From assembly GCA_949825065.1 (NCBI GenBank), contig OX463842.1:49517011-49581010 (forward strand): a DNA stretch of 64,000 nt. The letters are read 5' to 3'. Under the pieces are notes generated by a model that saw only the letters and a program-made list of their open reading frames with translations, was not told the DNA's origin and made no database searches. Positions 47,487 to 58,162 of the stretch are shown here, piece by piece (the stretch's first letter is position 1; the number at the start of each line of letters is the position of its first letter). A program made the translations under genes and the position numbers. Source of the stretch: Odontocerum albicorne (taxonomy: Eukaryota; Arthropoda; Insecta; Trichoptera; Odontoceridae).

Positions 47487-47609
47487 TACACCCCATGGAA
47501 AAGGAGTTGGAGGCGAAGATTGCTGGATGCCACAGCTCGATATGGGCTGTAAGACTATCGAAAGAAAGAAAGAATACAAGTATGTATATTATTGAAAGAT
47601 AAGGCATAA

Positions 47610-48300
47610 AGTGTATGGCACGTTGAATGGTTAAATATTTCGAAAGCCGTGAAACAAGCATGTGTTATGTCACCATGAGTGTTCAATATCTATAAAGATT
47701 AATGTTTAAAAACCTTCACATGTACCTGAATGGTTGAATGGTTAATTATTTCGAAAGGTGTGAAACAAGGATGCATTATGTCTTCATGGCTGTTCAATAT
47801 TTACATAGATTCATGTTTGAAAGGACTACAAAAGTCAATTGGTTGCATGAAAAGGTCGAATGCAAACGTATGCGTATTACTATATTCAGATGATATGGTA
47901 GTGTTGGCGGAAAATGAAAATGAATGGCAGAGTAATTGGAAAATTGTTTGAGAGATACGAAGAGAAAAATCTCAGAATGAATTATGCAAAATCAGAATAT
48001 TGCAAAATCGAATGAATGAAAAATGACTAAAAAAAGGCATATAGTACAGATATGAATGGTAGGCGTGTTAAGGAAGACTAAGGAAAGTATGGATGGATCA
48101 AGTAATGGATATTCTGAAAGAATGAAAAGTAGAAATTCAGAGAAATTGTTAAAAATGTATGAGTTGGTGTATGTACGAGTACATGAAAGATGGGAAGGAT
48201 GTGACAAGATAGAAAACCCTGGCGTTCAGTCCTCTCTGCTTACCCTAGATTGCAGATGGTGGGATGATATGTATATGTATGGATATATATATAAGGTAAG
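47610..48300 (+). pseudogene. LINE family X reverse-transcriptase fragment
   Basis: The frame at 47730-47951 holds KGVKQGCIMSSWLFNIYIDS and VCVLLYSDDMVVLAENENEW, that is, the reverse-transcriptase motifs around the catalytic aspartates (YSDD). Downstream text to about 48300 is a frameshifted continuation (LRMNYAKSEYCKIE, then VWMDQVMDILKE, similar to 59650-59690). The KGVKQGC motif region is present twice, at about 47620-47725 and 47727-47832, the first copy having a stop. This is the only place in the window where the catalytic YxDD motif of a LINE survives. Confidence 0.65.
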
Positions 48301-48329
48301 GCTTTAACTCTTAGGAGGTTTAAATACAT

Positions 48330-48534
48330 TTTCATTGATTTTCTAAAATACAGTTTTCCCGTATAAGATAATGGTATGACCCTTCCGGTTTGAAGGTTTT
48401 AATCTAATCTCCAGCTCCCCTGAGGTTAAAACCTTAAAATTGGTAGGGTCATTCCGTTATCAAGATAACGGAAACACTTTTTCTGCTCTGCACAAGTGCA
48501 GAGCAGAAACAGTGTTTTAGTGAATCATTAAAAA
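48330..48534. repeat. Nested fold-back element
   Basis: About 205 bp folds back on itself. The outer arms carry ctaaaatacag (48343-48353) and cagtgttttag (48510-48520), with similarity extending about 12 bp outward. The middle arms are atgacccttccggtttgaag (from about 48373) against ttaaaaccttaaaattggta onward (about 48425-48452). On the right arm sit two further hairpins, each with an aa loop: ttccgttatc/gataacggaa (48452-48473) and aaacactttttctgctctgc+ac with its near-exact complement (48472-48517, one mismatch in 22). It looks like a MITE whose right arm gained, or left arm lost, an inner hairpin. Confidence 0.75.
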
Positions 48535-49726
48535 ACAAATAAAATAATTTGTGATTTAGGAATATGGCACACCGTCCCATCCCTTATCTTGTGAAGTGGT
48601 TCTCTATATATGTTGTACAAAATGCTGGTTTTCTTGAAACATATATTTTTTTTAAATCTTAGAGTTGGAAGAATATGTATTTTTTATGGATATTGCTGAA
48701 AATAAGGGTGGTTAGGGGAGGGTTCAAGCTGGTTGCTATTTTATTTGGTGTGTCTCGAAAGGGAATATTTTCCATAAGTTGTTGGTCCCGAATTTGATGG
48801 CCGCTCTCGACAGTTAATGGGCCGCAATATTAGAATGTTCAATGGTCCATTCCAGCGATGCTGATGAATAAATTAAGATATGATTGAATTTATAATGGCG
48901 TCATACTTCTTGAAAAGTTGCAATGTATATCCAAATTTTATGGCCACCATGAAATGTTATGATCAATAATAAATTTAGAAATTACAAAATTTTGCGTTAT
49001 TTTCTGTACATTTTCTTTTTTATTTACTGTATTATATAAAACGCGTATTTGGCTCATAAAACAAAATTGTTTATTTTATTACTTATTTCGTTTACCACTT
49101 GATACAAGATTAGTCCAATTACGTAAAATAAAATGCAAAGTTAAAAACAATTATGAAAGTTTAAAAATAACACTAGGAAAAAAGATATTCATGTTCCCTG
49201 TGAAATGACTTAGTAATTTTACTGAGGAACTTAATCCGCAATTAATCCACCGAGATATATAGAAGATGTCGAAATAGATATCCATTTAATAATGTCATTA
49301 TGTGTGCTGTGCGAGTGGTGATACTCCAGTGACACAGAATATGGCACCGAAAACAATCTAAATTCGTGATGGCGTAAATTATTATGCGTTCCATTTAAAA
49401 AAAAGTTTGTCAATCAACAAGGAGTTCATTATTTTCCTGTCAAAATTTATGTATGTACAAACATCACACGTAGATCTTTTCTAATACTTAAAGAGTTTTG
49501 GTAGTCTAAACATACCCATTATAATGTTAGTAAGAACCACGGGTTTAGTCCATACTTTTAGCAATAAATATGTCGCTGAAATCTCTTTCGGATTTGCTCA
49601 TCTCTCATAGAGTTTTAGATCCTTTTTCGATTCTATATTATTGAATCGTATTCCAATACAATACAAAACAGTGAATTATATAAAGATTTCATGCTTATAT
49701 TAAGAAAAAAATGATAATTTTATTAA
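48535..49726. other. Intergenic, nothing firm
   Basis: AT-rich; no gene or known repeat. Confidence 0.4.
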
Positions 49727-50316
49727 TCAACATCCAGACAAGGACCGAATTGAGAAAACGATTCGAGTTTCATCTTAGGAAACAAGTTGAGATTTTGAAT
49801 TCAATGAAAAAGATTAATTATTTTGTACTTGGAAACATGTTAATATCAAATGGCCGCATAAAGTGGAAAAAAGCAAAGAAAGTAAGCTAAATACTACATA
49901 GATTTGTGTCGTTCTCACTATCATCAACATCCAGACAAGGACCGAATTGAGAAAACGATTCGAGTTTCATCTTAGGAAACAAGTTGAGATTTAGAATTCA
50001 ATGAAAAAGATTAATTATTTTGTACTTGGAAATATGTTCATATCAGATGGCCGCATAAAGTGGCAAAAAGCAAAGAATGTAAGCTAAATATTAGATAGAT
50101 TTGTGTCGTGCTTACTATCATCAACATCCAGACAAGGACCGAATTGAGAAAACGATTCGAGTTTCATCTTAGGAAACAAGTTGAGATTTTGAATTCAATG
50201 AAAAAGATTAATTATTTTGTACTTGGAAATATGTTCATATCAGATGGCCGCATAAATTGGCAAAAAGCAAAGAAAGTAAGCTAAATACTACATAGATTTA
50301 TGTCGTTCTTACTGTG
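49727..50316. repeat. About 197-bp tandem repeat, three units
   Basis: Three near-identical units start tcaacatccagacaaggacc at 49727, 49925 and 50121 (steps 198 and 196 bp). Confidence 0.9.
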
Positions 50317-50416
50317 ATAATTCGCATTTCAATCTTTCGTTGGAAAATACGAGTTATCAATAACTTCAAGAAGTTACCGTTGTTATTGTGACCTTTTTTG
50401 TCTAAAGACAACTATA

Positions 50417-50720
50417 TTTATTTATTTATTTAACGCTTTTAATACAAAAACAATCTAGTATTAATATAATTTATTACAAATACAATTATTCCCAAGCGGA
50501 AATATATTCCAATCAATCAGACTTGATTGAAGCAAGTTGCGTAAAAAAAATATTCAAATTACTATTCATCCCCACGAAATCCATGAACACATACGTGAGT
50601 ATATGCTCACAAACCCCACAAAGATGGACAATCACCCGAACATTCCTTTTCATATAAAGTGAGATATCACCAATCAAAGGAAAATGAAGGGATGGTTGAG
50701 AGGAAAAAAATATGTACTAA
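50417..50720 (-). pseudogene. LINE family Y 3' end (untranslated part)
   Basis: Begins with ttatttatttatttaacgct and holds the family markers aaccccacaaagatggacaa and tcaaaggaaaatgaaggga. It is more diverged than the other copies and has no coding sequence. Confidence 0.6.
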
Positions 50721-51136
50721 TCATACAAAAGTTAAAATATTTATTAAATCAAAGCATGTATATTTTTCTTTTTAGATACAAGCCACCACATTTCTATCCT
50801 TAAACTACTTATGGTATGATATTTTTTTTATTTATTTACACATCATAAGAAATATACATAATTTGCGAAAAAACAACAGGTAATTTATATGGACGTACTA
50901 TTTTAATGGATCTGGGTTTGTTGCCTTTCAATTGTCGTGTACCTAGGAAACTAAGGTTGTATTTTTTGTGTAGTATAATAGAAGCTCGAATCCTGAGTTG
51001 GAGCGCTCTTGAGGAAAGGCTGTTCCTCGAACAGTGCTATATAAACTACCCTTTTAATGTTATGATTAAATTAGAAAAGAGTATTGTTTATAAAATACGT
51101 AAGTTGTTTTTTATGAAACGCTGTTTATAATATCTA
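50721..51136. other. Intergenic, nothing firm
   Basis: A 74-codon frame at 50906-51130 (DLGLLPFNCRVPRKLRLYFL) is not recognised and has no supporting context. Confidence 0.3.
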
Positions 51137-51870
51137 CTTAATTAAAAAAAAATGTATGAAAAGTTTAAAACAACTTATATTAAAACTTTTCCACGACATT
51201 CAATGAACTTCTTAGTTATTAAAGCAATGATAATCTGCCCTTTTGACCATTTCATGTTTAGTTTGATTTAACAATTCAATCAGTTTTATAATTATATAAT
51301 ATGAACTGAATTAAAAATCATAAACTGAATTAAAAAAAAATTATGAAAAGTTTATAACAACTTATATTAAAACTTTTCCACGACATTCAATTGACTTCAT
51401 AGTTATTAAAGTAATGATAATCTGCCTTTTTGACTATTTCATGTTTAATTTGATTCAACAATTCAATCAGTTTTTAAAATTATGTAATATGAACTGAATT
51501 AAAAATAATAAACTGAATTTAAAAAAATATTATGAAAAGTTTAAAACAACTTATATTAAAACTTTTCCACGGCATTCAATTGACTTCATAGTTATTAAAG
51601 TAATGATAATCTGCCCTTTTGACTATTTCATGTTTAATTTGATTCAACAATTCAATCAGTTTTTATAATTATGTAATATGAACTGAATTAAAAATAATAA
51701 ACTGAATTTAAAAAAATATTATGAAAAGTTTAAAACAACTTTTATATTAAAACTTTTCCACGACATTCAATTAACTTCGTAGTTAATAAAGCAATGATAA
51801 TCTGCCCTTTTGACCATTTCATGTTTAATTTGATTCAACAATTCAATCAATTTTATAATTATGTAATATG
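51137..51870. repeat. About 188-bp tandem repeat, four units
   Basis: The marker cttttccacg falls at 51186, 51373, 51562 and 51753 (steps 187, 189, 191). Each unit also has gataatctgccc and tttgattcaacaattcaatc. Confidence 0.9.
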
Positions 51871-52569
51871 ATTCACACACACCAATTTATCAATAAGAAC
51901 TCACGACCACCTCAAATTAATCACCTCAATGTGGATACTTGTTAACTAATCAAACGAATCACTTAACACTGGCATAGCTCCACACCCCTTTGATAGTTTG
52001 ACTGGAGTCGACAATTAAATTAATGAGTCCATACATCCGCGCGACGTGATTTCCGGCATAGTGGCGGCGCGATGAATAAGTGATACGTGCCTAATTGTTC
52101 ATTGGGCCGTGATAATTGACCGCACCGGTCTGGTTGGCTTTCCGCAAGGTCCCGGCTTGGGTCCTGAGACCGGACCTGTTAAAAGTAAAGGGGCGAAGAT
52201 GTTGGGGTGGGGTTACTTACGTGGAGTGCGAGTGGATATTGCTGTATTTTTTTAATAAGTTACGATTACGGCTTACCGGTTATGGTTTACTGGTAACGGC
52301 TATAAATTTAGAAACATTCACAAACTAGTAACAACAATTTTAAATCTGAATTTTTTTAAAAAAGCTTTGAAATTAAAAAAAAACACGCAGTTACTGAAAT
52401 AAAAAAAGTGAAATAAATGTGATTTCGTAGTATAATGTTTCAGTGTTTTGGTATTTCGACAAATACTCGCATATGACATTTTTTACTATAGAATGAGACT
52501 TCTTTGTCCAAGGTTTTACCTAATAAACAGGTTCTCTATATAAAAAAATGTAGGTTTCTTTGTAATGTT
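51871..52569. other. Intergenic with a GC-rich island
   Basis: 52015-52235 is GC-richer (gcgcgacgtgatttccggca, then accggtctggttggctttcc) and contains several TAATT/ATTA cores of homeodomain type on its left side. It could be a regulatory region or an unrecognised element. No frame is convincing. Confidence 0.35.
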
Positions 52570-52650
52570 ATGTAAATAAATAAATAAAGATTTATTGATA
52601 GTAACATAGTTTGTACATATGTAAACATGTTTTGAAAATGCACATACGAG
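52570..52650 (+). repeat. Shared repeat start (agatttattgatagtaaca)
   Basis: ataaataaataaagatttat then tgatagtaacatagt, matching 10330-10370 and 17690-17735. The simple AAAT-type lead suggests a retroelement tail on the minus strand. Confidence 0.5.
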
Positions 52651-52721
52651 TATATTGGGTATTAACATAAGTTGTGTCCGTTTTTTTTTTAAATTTAATA
52701 ATGAGCCTTCACCTCATCATT

Positions 52722-53005
52722 TATTTATTTATTTAACACTTTTTTGCAAATACAATCTGGCAGGATTATTGCCAGGCGGCAATCTCTTCCAACCAACCAG
52801 ACAAAACTAAATGAAGCAAGCCACAAACCCCACAAAGACGGGCAATCACTCGAACATTATTTTTCATGTTAAGTGAAATATCGTCAATCAAAAGGAAAGA
52901 AAGGGATGGTGGAGAGGAAATGAAAAGAAAAATCAGGAATGAAACACGTTATTTTACCGACTAGAAATTAAGATTTTTTCAGTCGCTTCTTAAAGCATGC
53001 CAAGT
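52722..53005 (-). pseudogene. LINE family Y 3' end
   Basis: Matches 44787-45145 with an internal deletion of about 80 bp (after aatgaagcaagcc it joins directly to acaaaccccacaaagacggg). Coding remains only as the last codons (RLKK... on the minus strand). Confidence 0.65.
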
Positions 53006-53571
53006 GGGTTAAACAGTGTTTGATAAAACAAATTACAATGTCTTTAAACCTCCAGAATATTAATGCCTTAACTATAAATTATCATTTTAAACAATATCAT
53101 ATAAATTAAGAGTGAATTATTTTGTGTATTCAACACAAACATAACGTTAATATAAAGAAATATGAAAGAAAGATTCATGAAGTTTTCAGGACGTGAATTT
53201 TGATAATACGTAAAGTCGGCAAAAGCCGACACGTTCAAGCTAAGTTCGTATTTCGGCCACGTTAGTATACCTGTCATGCAGCCGCAGTGTTTCCAACTAA
53301 CTCGCTAATCGTGAGAGGCTTTGTAACTGGATCAAATCCTTCCTCCTTCCTGCTAGCAACTACAATGCTTTCCTGAAATCGTGCCTGTTATTTATCTCCA
53401 GTTCCCAAGTGCTTCCACGATACGGATTTATCTTAAAGACGTCCAAGTTGTTTTATCTTAAGCCAGGATTTATTTATTACTCACAAGTACATATAACTAT
53501 TTGATTCCATATACTCAAAAAGAGTATAATAATTCAACTTTATTTTATTATTAAGTATAAAATGAACAATG
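53006..53571. other. Intergenic, mixed composition
   Basis: 53180-53460 is less AT-rich and looks single-copy within the window. It includes a short hairpin gtcggcaaaagccgac (about 53214-53229). No gene recognised. Confidence 0.35.
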
Positions 53572-53650
53572 CCAGTGTTCTAATTGATAGAACACTTGTC
53601 TTCCTTTTCAAAAGTTTTAGATTTGAATCCCGATAGTACCAAATAAAAAA
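53572..53650 (+). repeat. tRNA-derived SINE head
   Basis: ttctaattgatagaacactt (box A-like), then agatttgaatcccgatagta (box B-like) and ccaaataaaaaata. The gtacc-plus-A-rich continuation resembles the minus-strand head at 2945-3015. Confidence 0.5.
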
Positions 53651-53774
53651 TATATTCATAGACTCTTTTATTGGACAGTTAGAGAAGTACAACTTCATTA
53701 ATGTCGTCTTCGTCTTATAAATTTACTGTTCCAAATCAATCCAAAAGAATGACGTATTTATTATAATCAAGCTT

Positions 53775-53960
53775 TTACCGTTGCTGTTCCTATGGTGTGA
53801 AATAGTCTGCATCTTAGTGTTAGAGACATGGATGGCGTGTGTAGCTTTAGAAATCACCTGAGAACAAGTTTTTGGGAGATCTTATCCAAATTTGTATACA
53901 CTACATACATACATTGCATTACATCAAAAGTTAAATGTATCTTAAATAATAAATGTATAA
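53775..53960 (+). pseudogene. LINE C-terminus fragment
   Basis: One frame reads NSLHLSVRDMDGVCSFRNHL and then RTSFWEILSKFVY. This is the usual LINE C-terminal pattern (WNSLP...R...F+..L). It has lost everything upstream. tttttgggagatcttatcca also occurs at 8186-8206, linking this family to the sequence just 5' of the LINE there. Confidence 0.5.
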
Positions 53961-53972
53961 AAGTTAAATATA

Positions 53973-54883
53973 CTAGGTTAGTCAAAAAGTTTTGAAAGCG
54001 GAAATGAAAATACATTTTTTTTGGGGGGAAATCACTTTTATTGCTCAGTATAGTCTCCCATAAGATCAATACACTTGGTCCAACGATCTTCCAACTTTGT
54101 TGTCCCATCACGGAAGTGACTTTCTGGAAGGCCTGCAAAATACTCCTCTACGACGGCTATAACCTCTTCGTTTGATGAAAAATGCTTTCCACGAAGGAAT
54201 TTTTTGAGGTGTAATTTTTTGAGAAAGTCTCATCCATAGTGATGAGTTGACGCAGAAAATCCTTTTTATCCTATCGAAATTGCTCCAAATGTTGCTCAGA
54301 AAGTCGCATTCGAACGTGTTTTTGTTGCATTGTTAGCAAATGCGGCACCTATTGTGCACACAGTTTTTTGAAACCCAAAACTTCAGCCAAAATATGCCAT
54401 GTTGTTCTATTTGAGATGTCTATGGTGTCAGCTATCACATCCACAGTCGATCGATGATCTTCCAAAACCATATCCTGTATTTTCGCTATGACTTCTGATG
54501 TTGATGCACTTTTTGGACGTCCTGAGTGTGGATCGTCTTCAACGCTTGTACGGCCACGCTTAAATTCTAAAACCCATCGGTGAACGGTCGGAAATGAAGG
54601 AGAAGACTTCTTTAATACTTTCACCATCTGTGCATGGATCTCAGTAGCCGATAAACCTTCCAAAACAAAGAATTTAATCACTGCACTATATTCGGATTTT
54701 TCCATTGTTAAAAAATACACTAACACGTCAACTTCAAATGGCTTGTAAACAAAGAATTAATTGATAGATCGAAATGGAATTTTGAGTACGTTCTTATGAA
54801 AGATGAAATATTAAAATTGCGTAGAAATTTTGGTTTTCTACTGCTCCATAGATGCCGCTTTCAAAACTTTTTGACAAACCTAT
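53973..54883 (-). mobile_element. DD34D mariner, internal-deletion derivative
   Basis: A 911-bp element between TA dinucleotides (53971-53972 and 54884-54885). The inverted ends share taggttagtcaaaaagtttt and continue gaaagcgg. The minus-strand frame 54726-54349 encodes EKSEYSAVIKFFVLEGLSAT through GRTSVEDDPHSGRPKSASTS, the full paired DNA-binding region, to GFKKLCAQ. A shifted stretch then gives RMRLSEQHLEQFR (stop) DKKDFLRQLITMDE, which holds the first catalytic D. The sequence then jumps to LKKFLRGKHF and the end GTTKLEDRWTKCIDLMGDYT (about 54110-54040). The part with the second and third D is deleted. Confidence 0.85.
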
Positions 54884-55084
54884 TATATACAAACATCTAC
54901 AAAGACTTTTTTGTAGTTTGTCTTCCCTCGGTAAGTTTTTTGCGATTTTCTTACCAAATACGTTTTCCTTAATATATACAGATGGGGGGAAGTACCTTAT
55001 CTGATGACCGCAGCCACTACCATTATATCCTTACGTGTATGAATACATATTAATATGAATATATATTCATACTCAAGCATGAAT

Positions 55085-55340
55085 ATATATTAGTATGTGC
55101 AAAAGAGGAAGTGGCAATGGGCAGAACACGTAGCCAGAATGTCAGTCTCCCGATGGGTATCCGAAATAATCCAATAATCCCCAAGATGCATAAAGAGGCC
55201 CAGAAGAAGACCGAAGGTACGGTGGACAGATGAAATAAGGAGCATGGCAGTATCACGTGGCATCAACGAGCAACTATTTGGAGTCAACTTGGAGAGACCT
55301 TCATCGAGTGGATCAACCCTGGTTGACAATTACAATAATG
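55085..55340 (+). pseudogene. LINE C-terminus and 3' end with ATG-repeat tail
   Basis: One frame reads KWQWAEHVARMSVSRWVSEI, then RPRRRPKVRWTDEI and a degraded end, followed by acaataatgatgatgatat. The KW-WAGHxAR...GRP-TRW-D pattern and the ATG-type tail are common in animal LINE 3' ends. Stop after SEIIQ. Confidence 0.6.
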
Positions 55341-55716
55341 ATGATGATATAAATTATAAAATATTTAATATCTGTCAATAATACTTGACTCGAGTCAAGA
55401 GTTGGAGGACCCTTCGGGAGAATCAGATCTCCAAAATCTCCAGTATAACAAATAGTCCTCTTGTTAATATATTTTATACTGTATTTACTATTATTATTCA
55501 CCTAATGTATTCTTTTTCTGGATAGTTATTATTATTATTGAAAATATCGTATTAGAACAACCCGTTAAATTGTTTAAACACAACATTCATCCCATCGTTC
55601 GTTACTCCTCAAGATATTCGGATTGATAATGTGCACAAATTAAAGAGTGGGACTGAGACACAGCATTATCTTTAGCCCCATAAATAAGGCATTTTGGTTT
55701 AAAACCACTGGATTAA
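55341..55716. other. Intergenic, nothing firm
   Basis: AT-rich with ATT-type simple runs. TTAA at 55713-55716 is the target of the next MITE. Confidence 0.4.
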
Positions 55717-56001
55717 CGTGTTCCTCGCGGGAAGCACAAACGCCTGTGATCTGATCTGTAGCATTCCTTTGTGTATTTTACGTAATGTTTAGTTTATCTC
55801 CTTTATTTAATGAGTCTGCTTAAGAGGAATGACTATTTTTTACTATCAGAAAATTACTTGAATGTCATGTTTACTTGGTGGTGTAATCAAATAACAGTAG
55901 TTCTAAACAAAATACGCGTTTAAACTTAGAAATAAAAAAAAACGCCGAAATGGTGCCGCGCACAGGATTCGTGGAATTTGATTTTTAACGCGGTGTACAG
56001 G
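55717..56001 (-). mobile_element. piggyBac-like MITE, copy C (internally deleted)
   Basis: A 285-bp inverted-orientation copy of 5543-6114 between TTAA sites (55713-55716 and 56002-56005). Its left part, cgtgttcctcgcgggaagca through cgcctgtgatctga, jumps directly to tgtagcattcctttgtgtat. About half of the element is removed at a GATC-sharing junction. The right end keeps aacgcggtgtacagg. Confidence 0.8.
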
Positions 56002-56957
56002 TTAAGTACGTAATTCTTAATTTGTCATCGTACATTTAGGGAATACTACTGTATACTTATATAGCGCGTGCGAGTATTCTTACTAGACTGGGAGGCTTTT
56101 TATTATTTTTTGTTTACTATCGGAAACTTAATCCATAAACCCTTTGATTGAAGACAATAATTTTACTAACTAGCTCATGTAGGTTGTCTTTAAAATACAG
56201 TAATATAAAAACACAAAATGTGTCGTGTATTGGATGTATGCGTCACCTAAAATATGATTGATGTATATTTTAAAGATGTTTTGTTTGTTGTGTTCGCTGT
56301 GTACCGACCGTCATTAAATATATAGATAGATATATATATTCTTAAGGCTTTTATTAAATTTTTAAACGTGTGCATTTTACTGCACCGTTGATCTTTTTGT
56401 CAGTGATTTGAGGGAGTACCTTTTCCACTGTTGTGTCTTATGTGTGATTGTGTTATTTATATGTGTATACTTATATTAAGTATTTGTGTGATAATCTCTG
56501 GTTTATTTTCAAACTCGATGAGCCTTTGTACTAATTTTAGATTTGAATCAACCATAGTTGGGCATTGTGTCTATCTTCAAAGGCGTACGATCGCTCATGT
56601 CAGCGGTCCTGGTGGCGCAGTTTAGGTTTGGCATCCTCCCGCCCATCCCGGGGGTCTCAGTGAAGCGACGATGGTGAAGACGGTCATTAAATGTTCCTTA
56701 TGGGTGGCCTTCGCGAGAGCTACTATCAAAAGTCGGCCGGCCCATGCATACGAAAACGTGCGAAATACGTAATATCTCGCAAGCCATGACGGCATGCACG
56801 GGCCAAAATAGGAGTTTACGATGAGTGATTGGCCGTCAACCAGTCTACTGTATTTTACTTACGACCACCTTCTAATGAGTAATCTCTTCATCCTGCTACT
56901 TTTAACTCGAAAAGCATAAAGTGAGCCGTAATCTCCCGAGCGGCAGCCATCCACCTA
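56002..56957. other. Intergenic with a GC-rich stretch before a mariner
   Basis: 56590-56955 is GC-richer (ggtcctggtggcgcagttta, a box-A-like start; then cccgcccatcccgggggtct). It may be a SINE or another unrecognised element interrupted by the mariner at 56958. The first 580 bp are AT-rich with nothing seen. Confidence 0.35.
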
Positions 56958-58162
56958 ACAAATCAATCCACAAGTCCCGGGACTAACCAAAAGACGGTGA
57001 CTCTAATAACAAATCCATACCATTCTCAGTTAGTAACAACCTTTAGAAGTTACGTGTCAAACTTTCATGACATTCCGACATTGTGACTGTAGTTTTAGTG
57101 ACGCTACTTTTGCTGTTTTCAAAACAATGAAAAACTCAGCGATAGTTTGAAAAGTGTTATCCGGGCTCTGTTCCGTCGAAAACCACAATTTGTCGGTGGC
57201 ATGCTGAATTCAAAAGCGGTCGTACAGACACAAATGTTGCTGAACGCTCTGGTCGTCCAAATGAGGCTGTTACACCAGAAAACATAAAAAAAATCCTCAA
57301 AATCGTGATGGAAAATCGCAAAGTAAAGTTGCGTGAGATAGCTAACATCCTGAAGATATCATTTGGTAGTGTTTACACTATTTTGCATGAACATTGGTCA
57401 TGAAAAAGCTTTTTTCGAAATGGGTGCCACGTTTGCTCACAATGAAACAGAAACAACAACGCGCCGATGATTCAGAGCGCTGTTTGGCACTGTTTACGCG
57501 AAATAAACAGGAGTTTTTTCGTCAGTATGTGATAATGGATTGAATTTAGATCCACCAATATACACTCTGGAATCAAATCGGCAGTCGGCTGAGTGGAGAG
57601 CAGCCGATGAAAATCGTCCGAAGCGACCAAAAACTCAACAGTCGGCCGGGAAGGTATTACCTCTGTATTTTGGGGATGCGCTTGGTATAATATTCATTGA
57701 TCACGATGAAAAGGGAAAAACCATCAATAGCGAATATAACATAGCGTTATTGGAGCGTTTGAAGGCAGAAATAGCAAAAAAACGGCCCCATATGAAGAAG
57801 AAAAAAGTTCCCTTTCATCAAGACAATGCACCGTGTCACAAGTCGATGGTAACGATGGTCAAATTGCATGAGTTAAACTTCGAATTGCTTCCGCACCCAC
57901 CGTATTCTCCAGATTCGGCCTCCAGCGACTATTGGCTGTTCGCAGACCTCAGAAAGATGCTCCGGGGAAAGACATTTGGCTCCAATGAAGAATTGATTGC
58001 CGAAACTAACGCCTATTTTGAAACCAAAGATAAATTGTTCTACGCGGCTGGCATAGAAAATGAATTAATGTACCGCTCTAAAAGGAGACTTTGTTTAAAG
58101 AAGAATTTAGGCAAATAAATGTTGTTTTAGTAGTTAGTCCCGGGACTTATTGATCGATGTGT
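56958..58162 (+). mobile_element. irritans-like DD34D mariner remnant
   Basis: A 1205-bp element between TA dinucleotides (56956-56957 and 58163-58164). The ends are acaaatcaatccacaagtcc and, on the other strand, acacatcgatcaataagtcc, both continuing cgggactaac. The AAGTCCC-type end and the protein sequence fit the irritans side of mariner. Confidence 0.85.
57150..58118 (+). pseudogene. Mariner transposase (irritans-like), multiply broken
   Basis: Reading across frames gives ICRWHAEFKSGRTDTNVAER, SGRPNEAVTPENIKKILKIV, LREIANILKISFGSVYTILH, a stop, KWVPRLLTMKQKQQRADDSE, and VIMD followed by two stops in a few codons, at the site of the first catalytic D. A frameshift leads into the open frame ending at 58118. 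That frame holds ENRPKRPKTQQSAGK, FHQDNAPCHKSMVTMVKLHE (second D) and LPHPPYSPDSASSDYWLFAD (third D, 34 residues after the second). The C-terminus diverges from family expectation (RSKRRLCLKKNLGK), probably through another shift. The first helix of the N-terminus is not readable. Confidence 0.8.

Noticed and set aside
53854..54138. 94-codon minus-strand frame over the left end of the mariner at 53973
   Set aside because: Wrong frame. The true transposase C-terminus (KLEDRWTKCIDLMGDY) is in another frame of the same strand.
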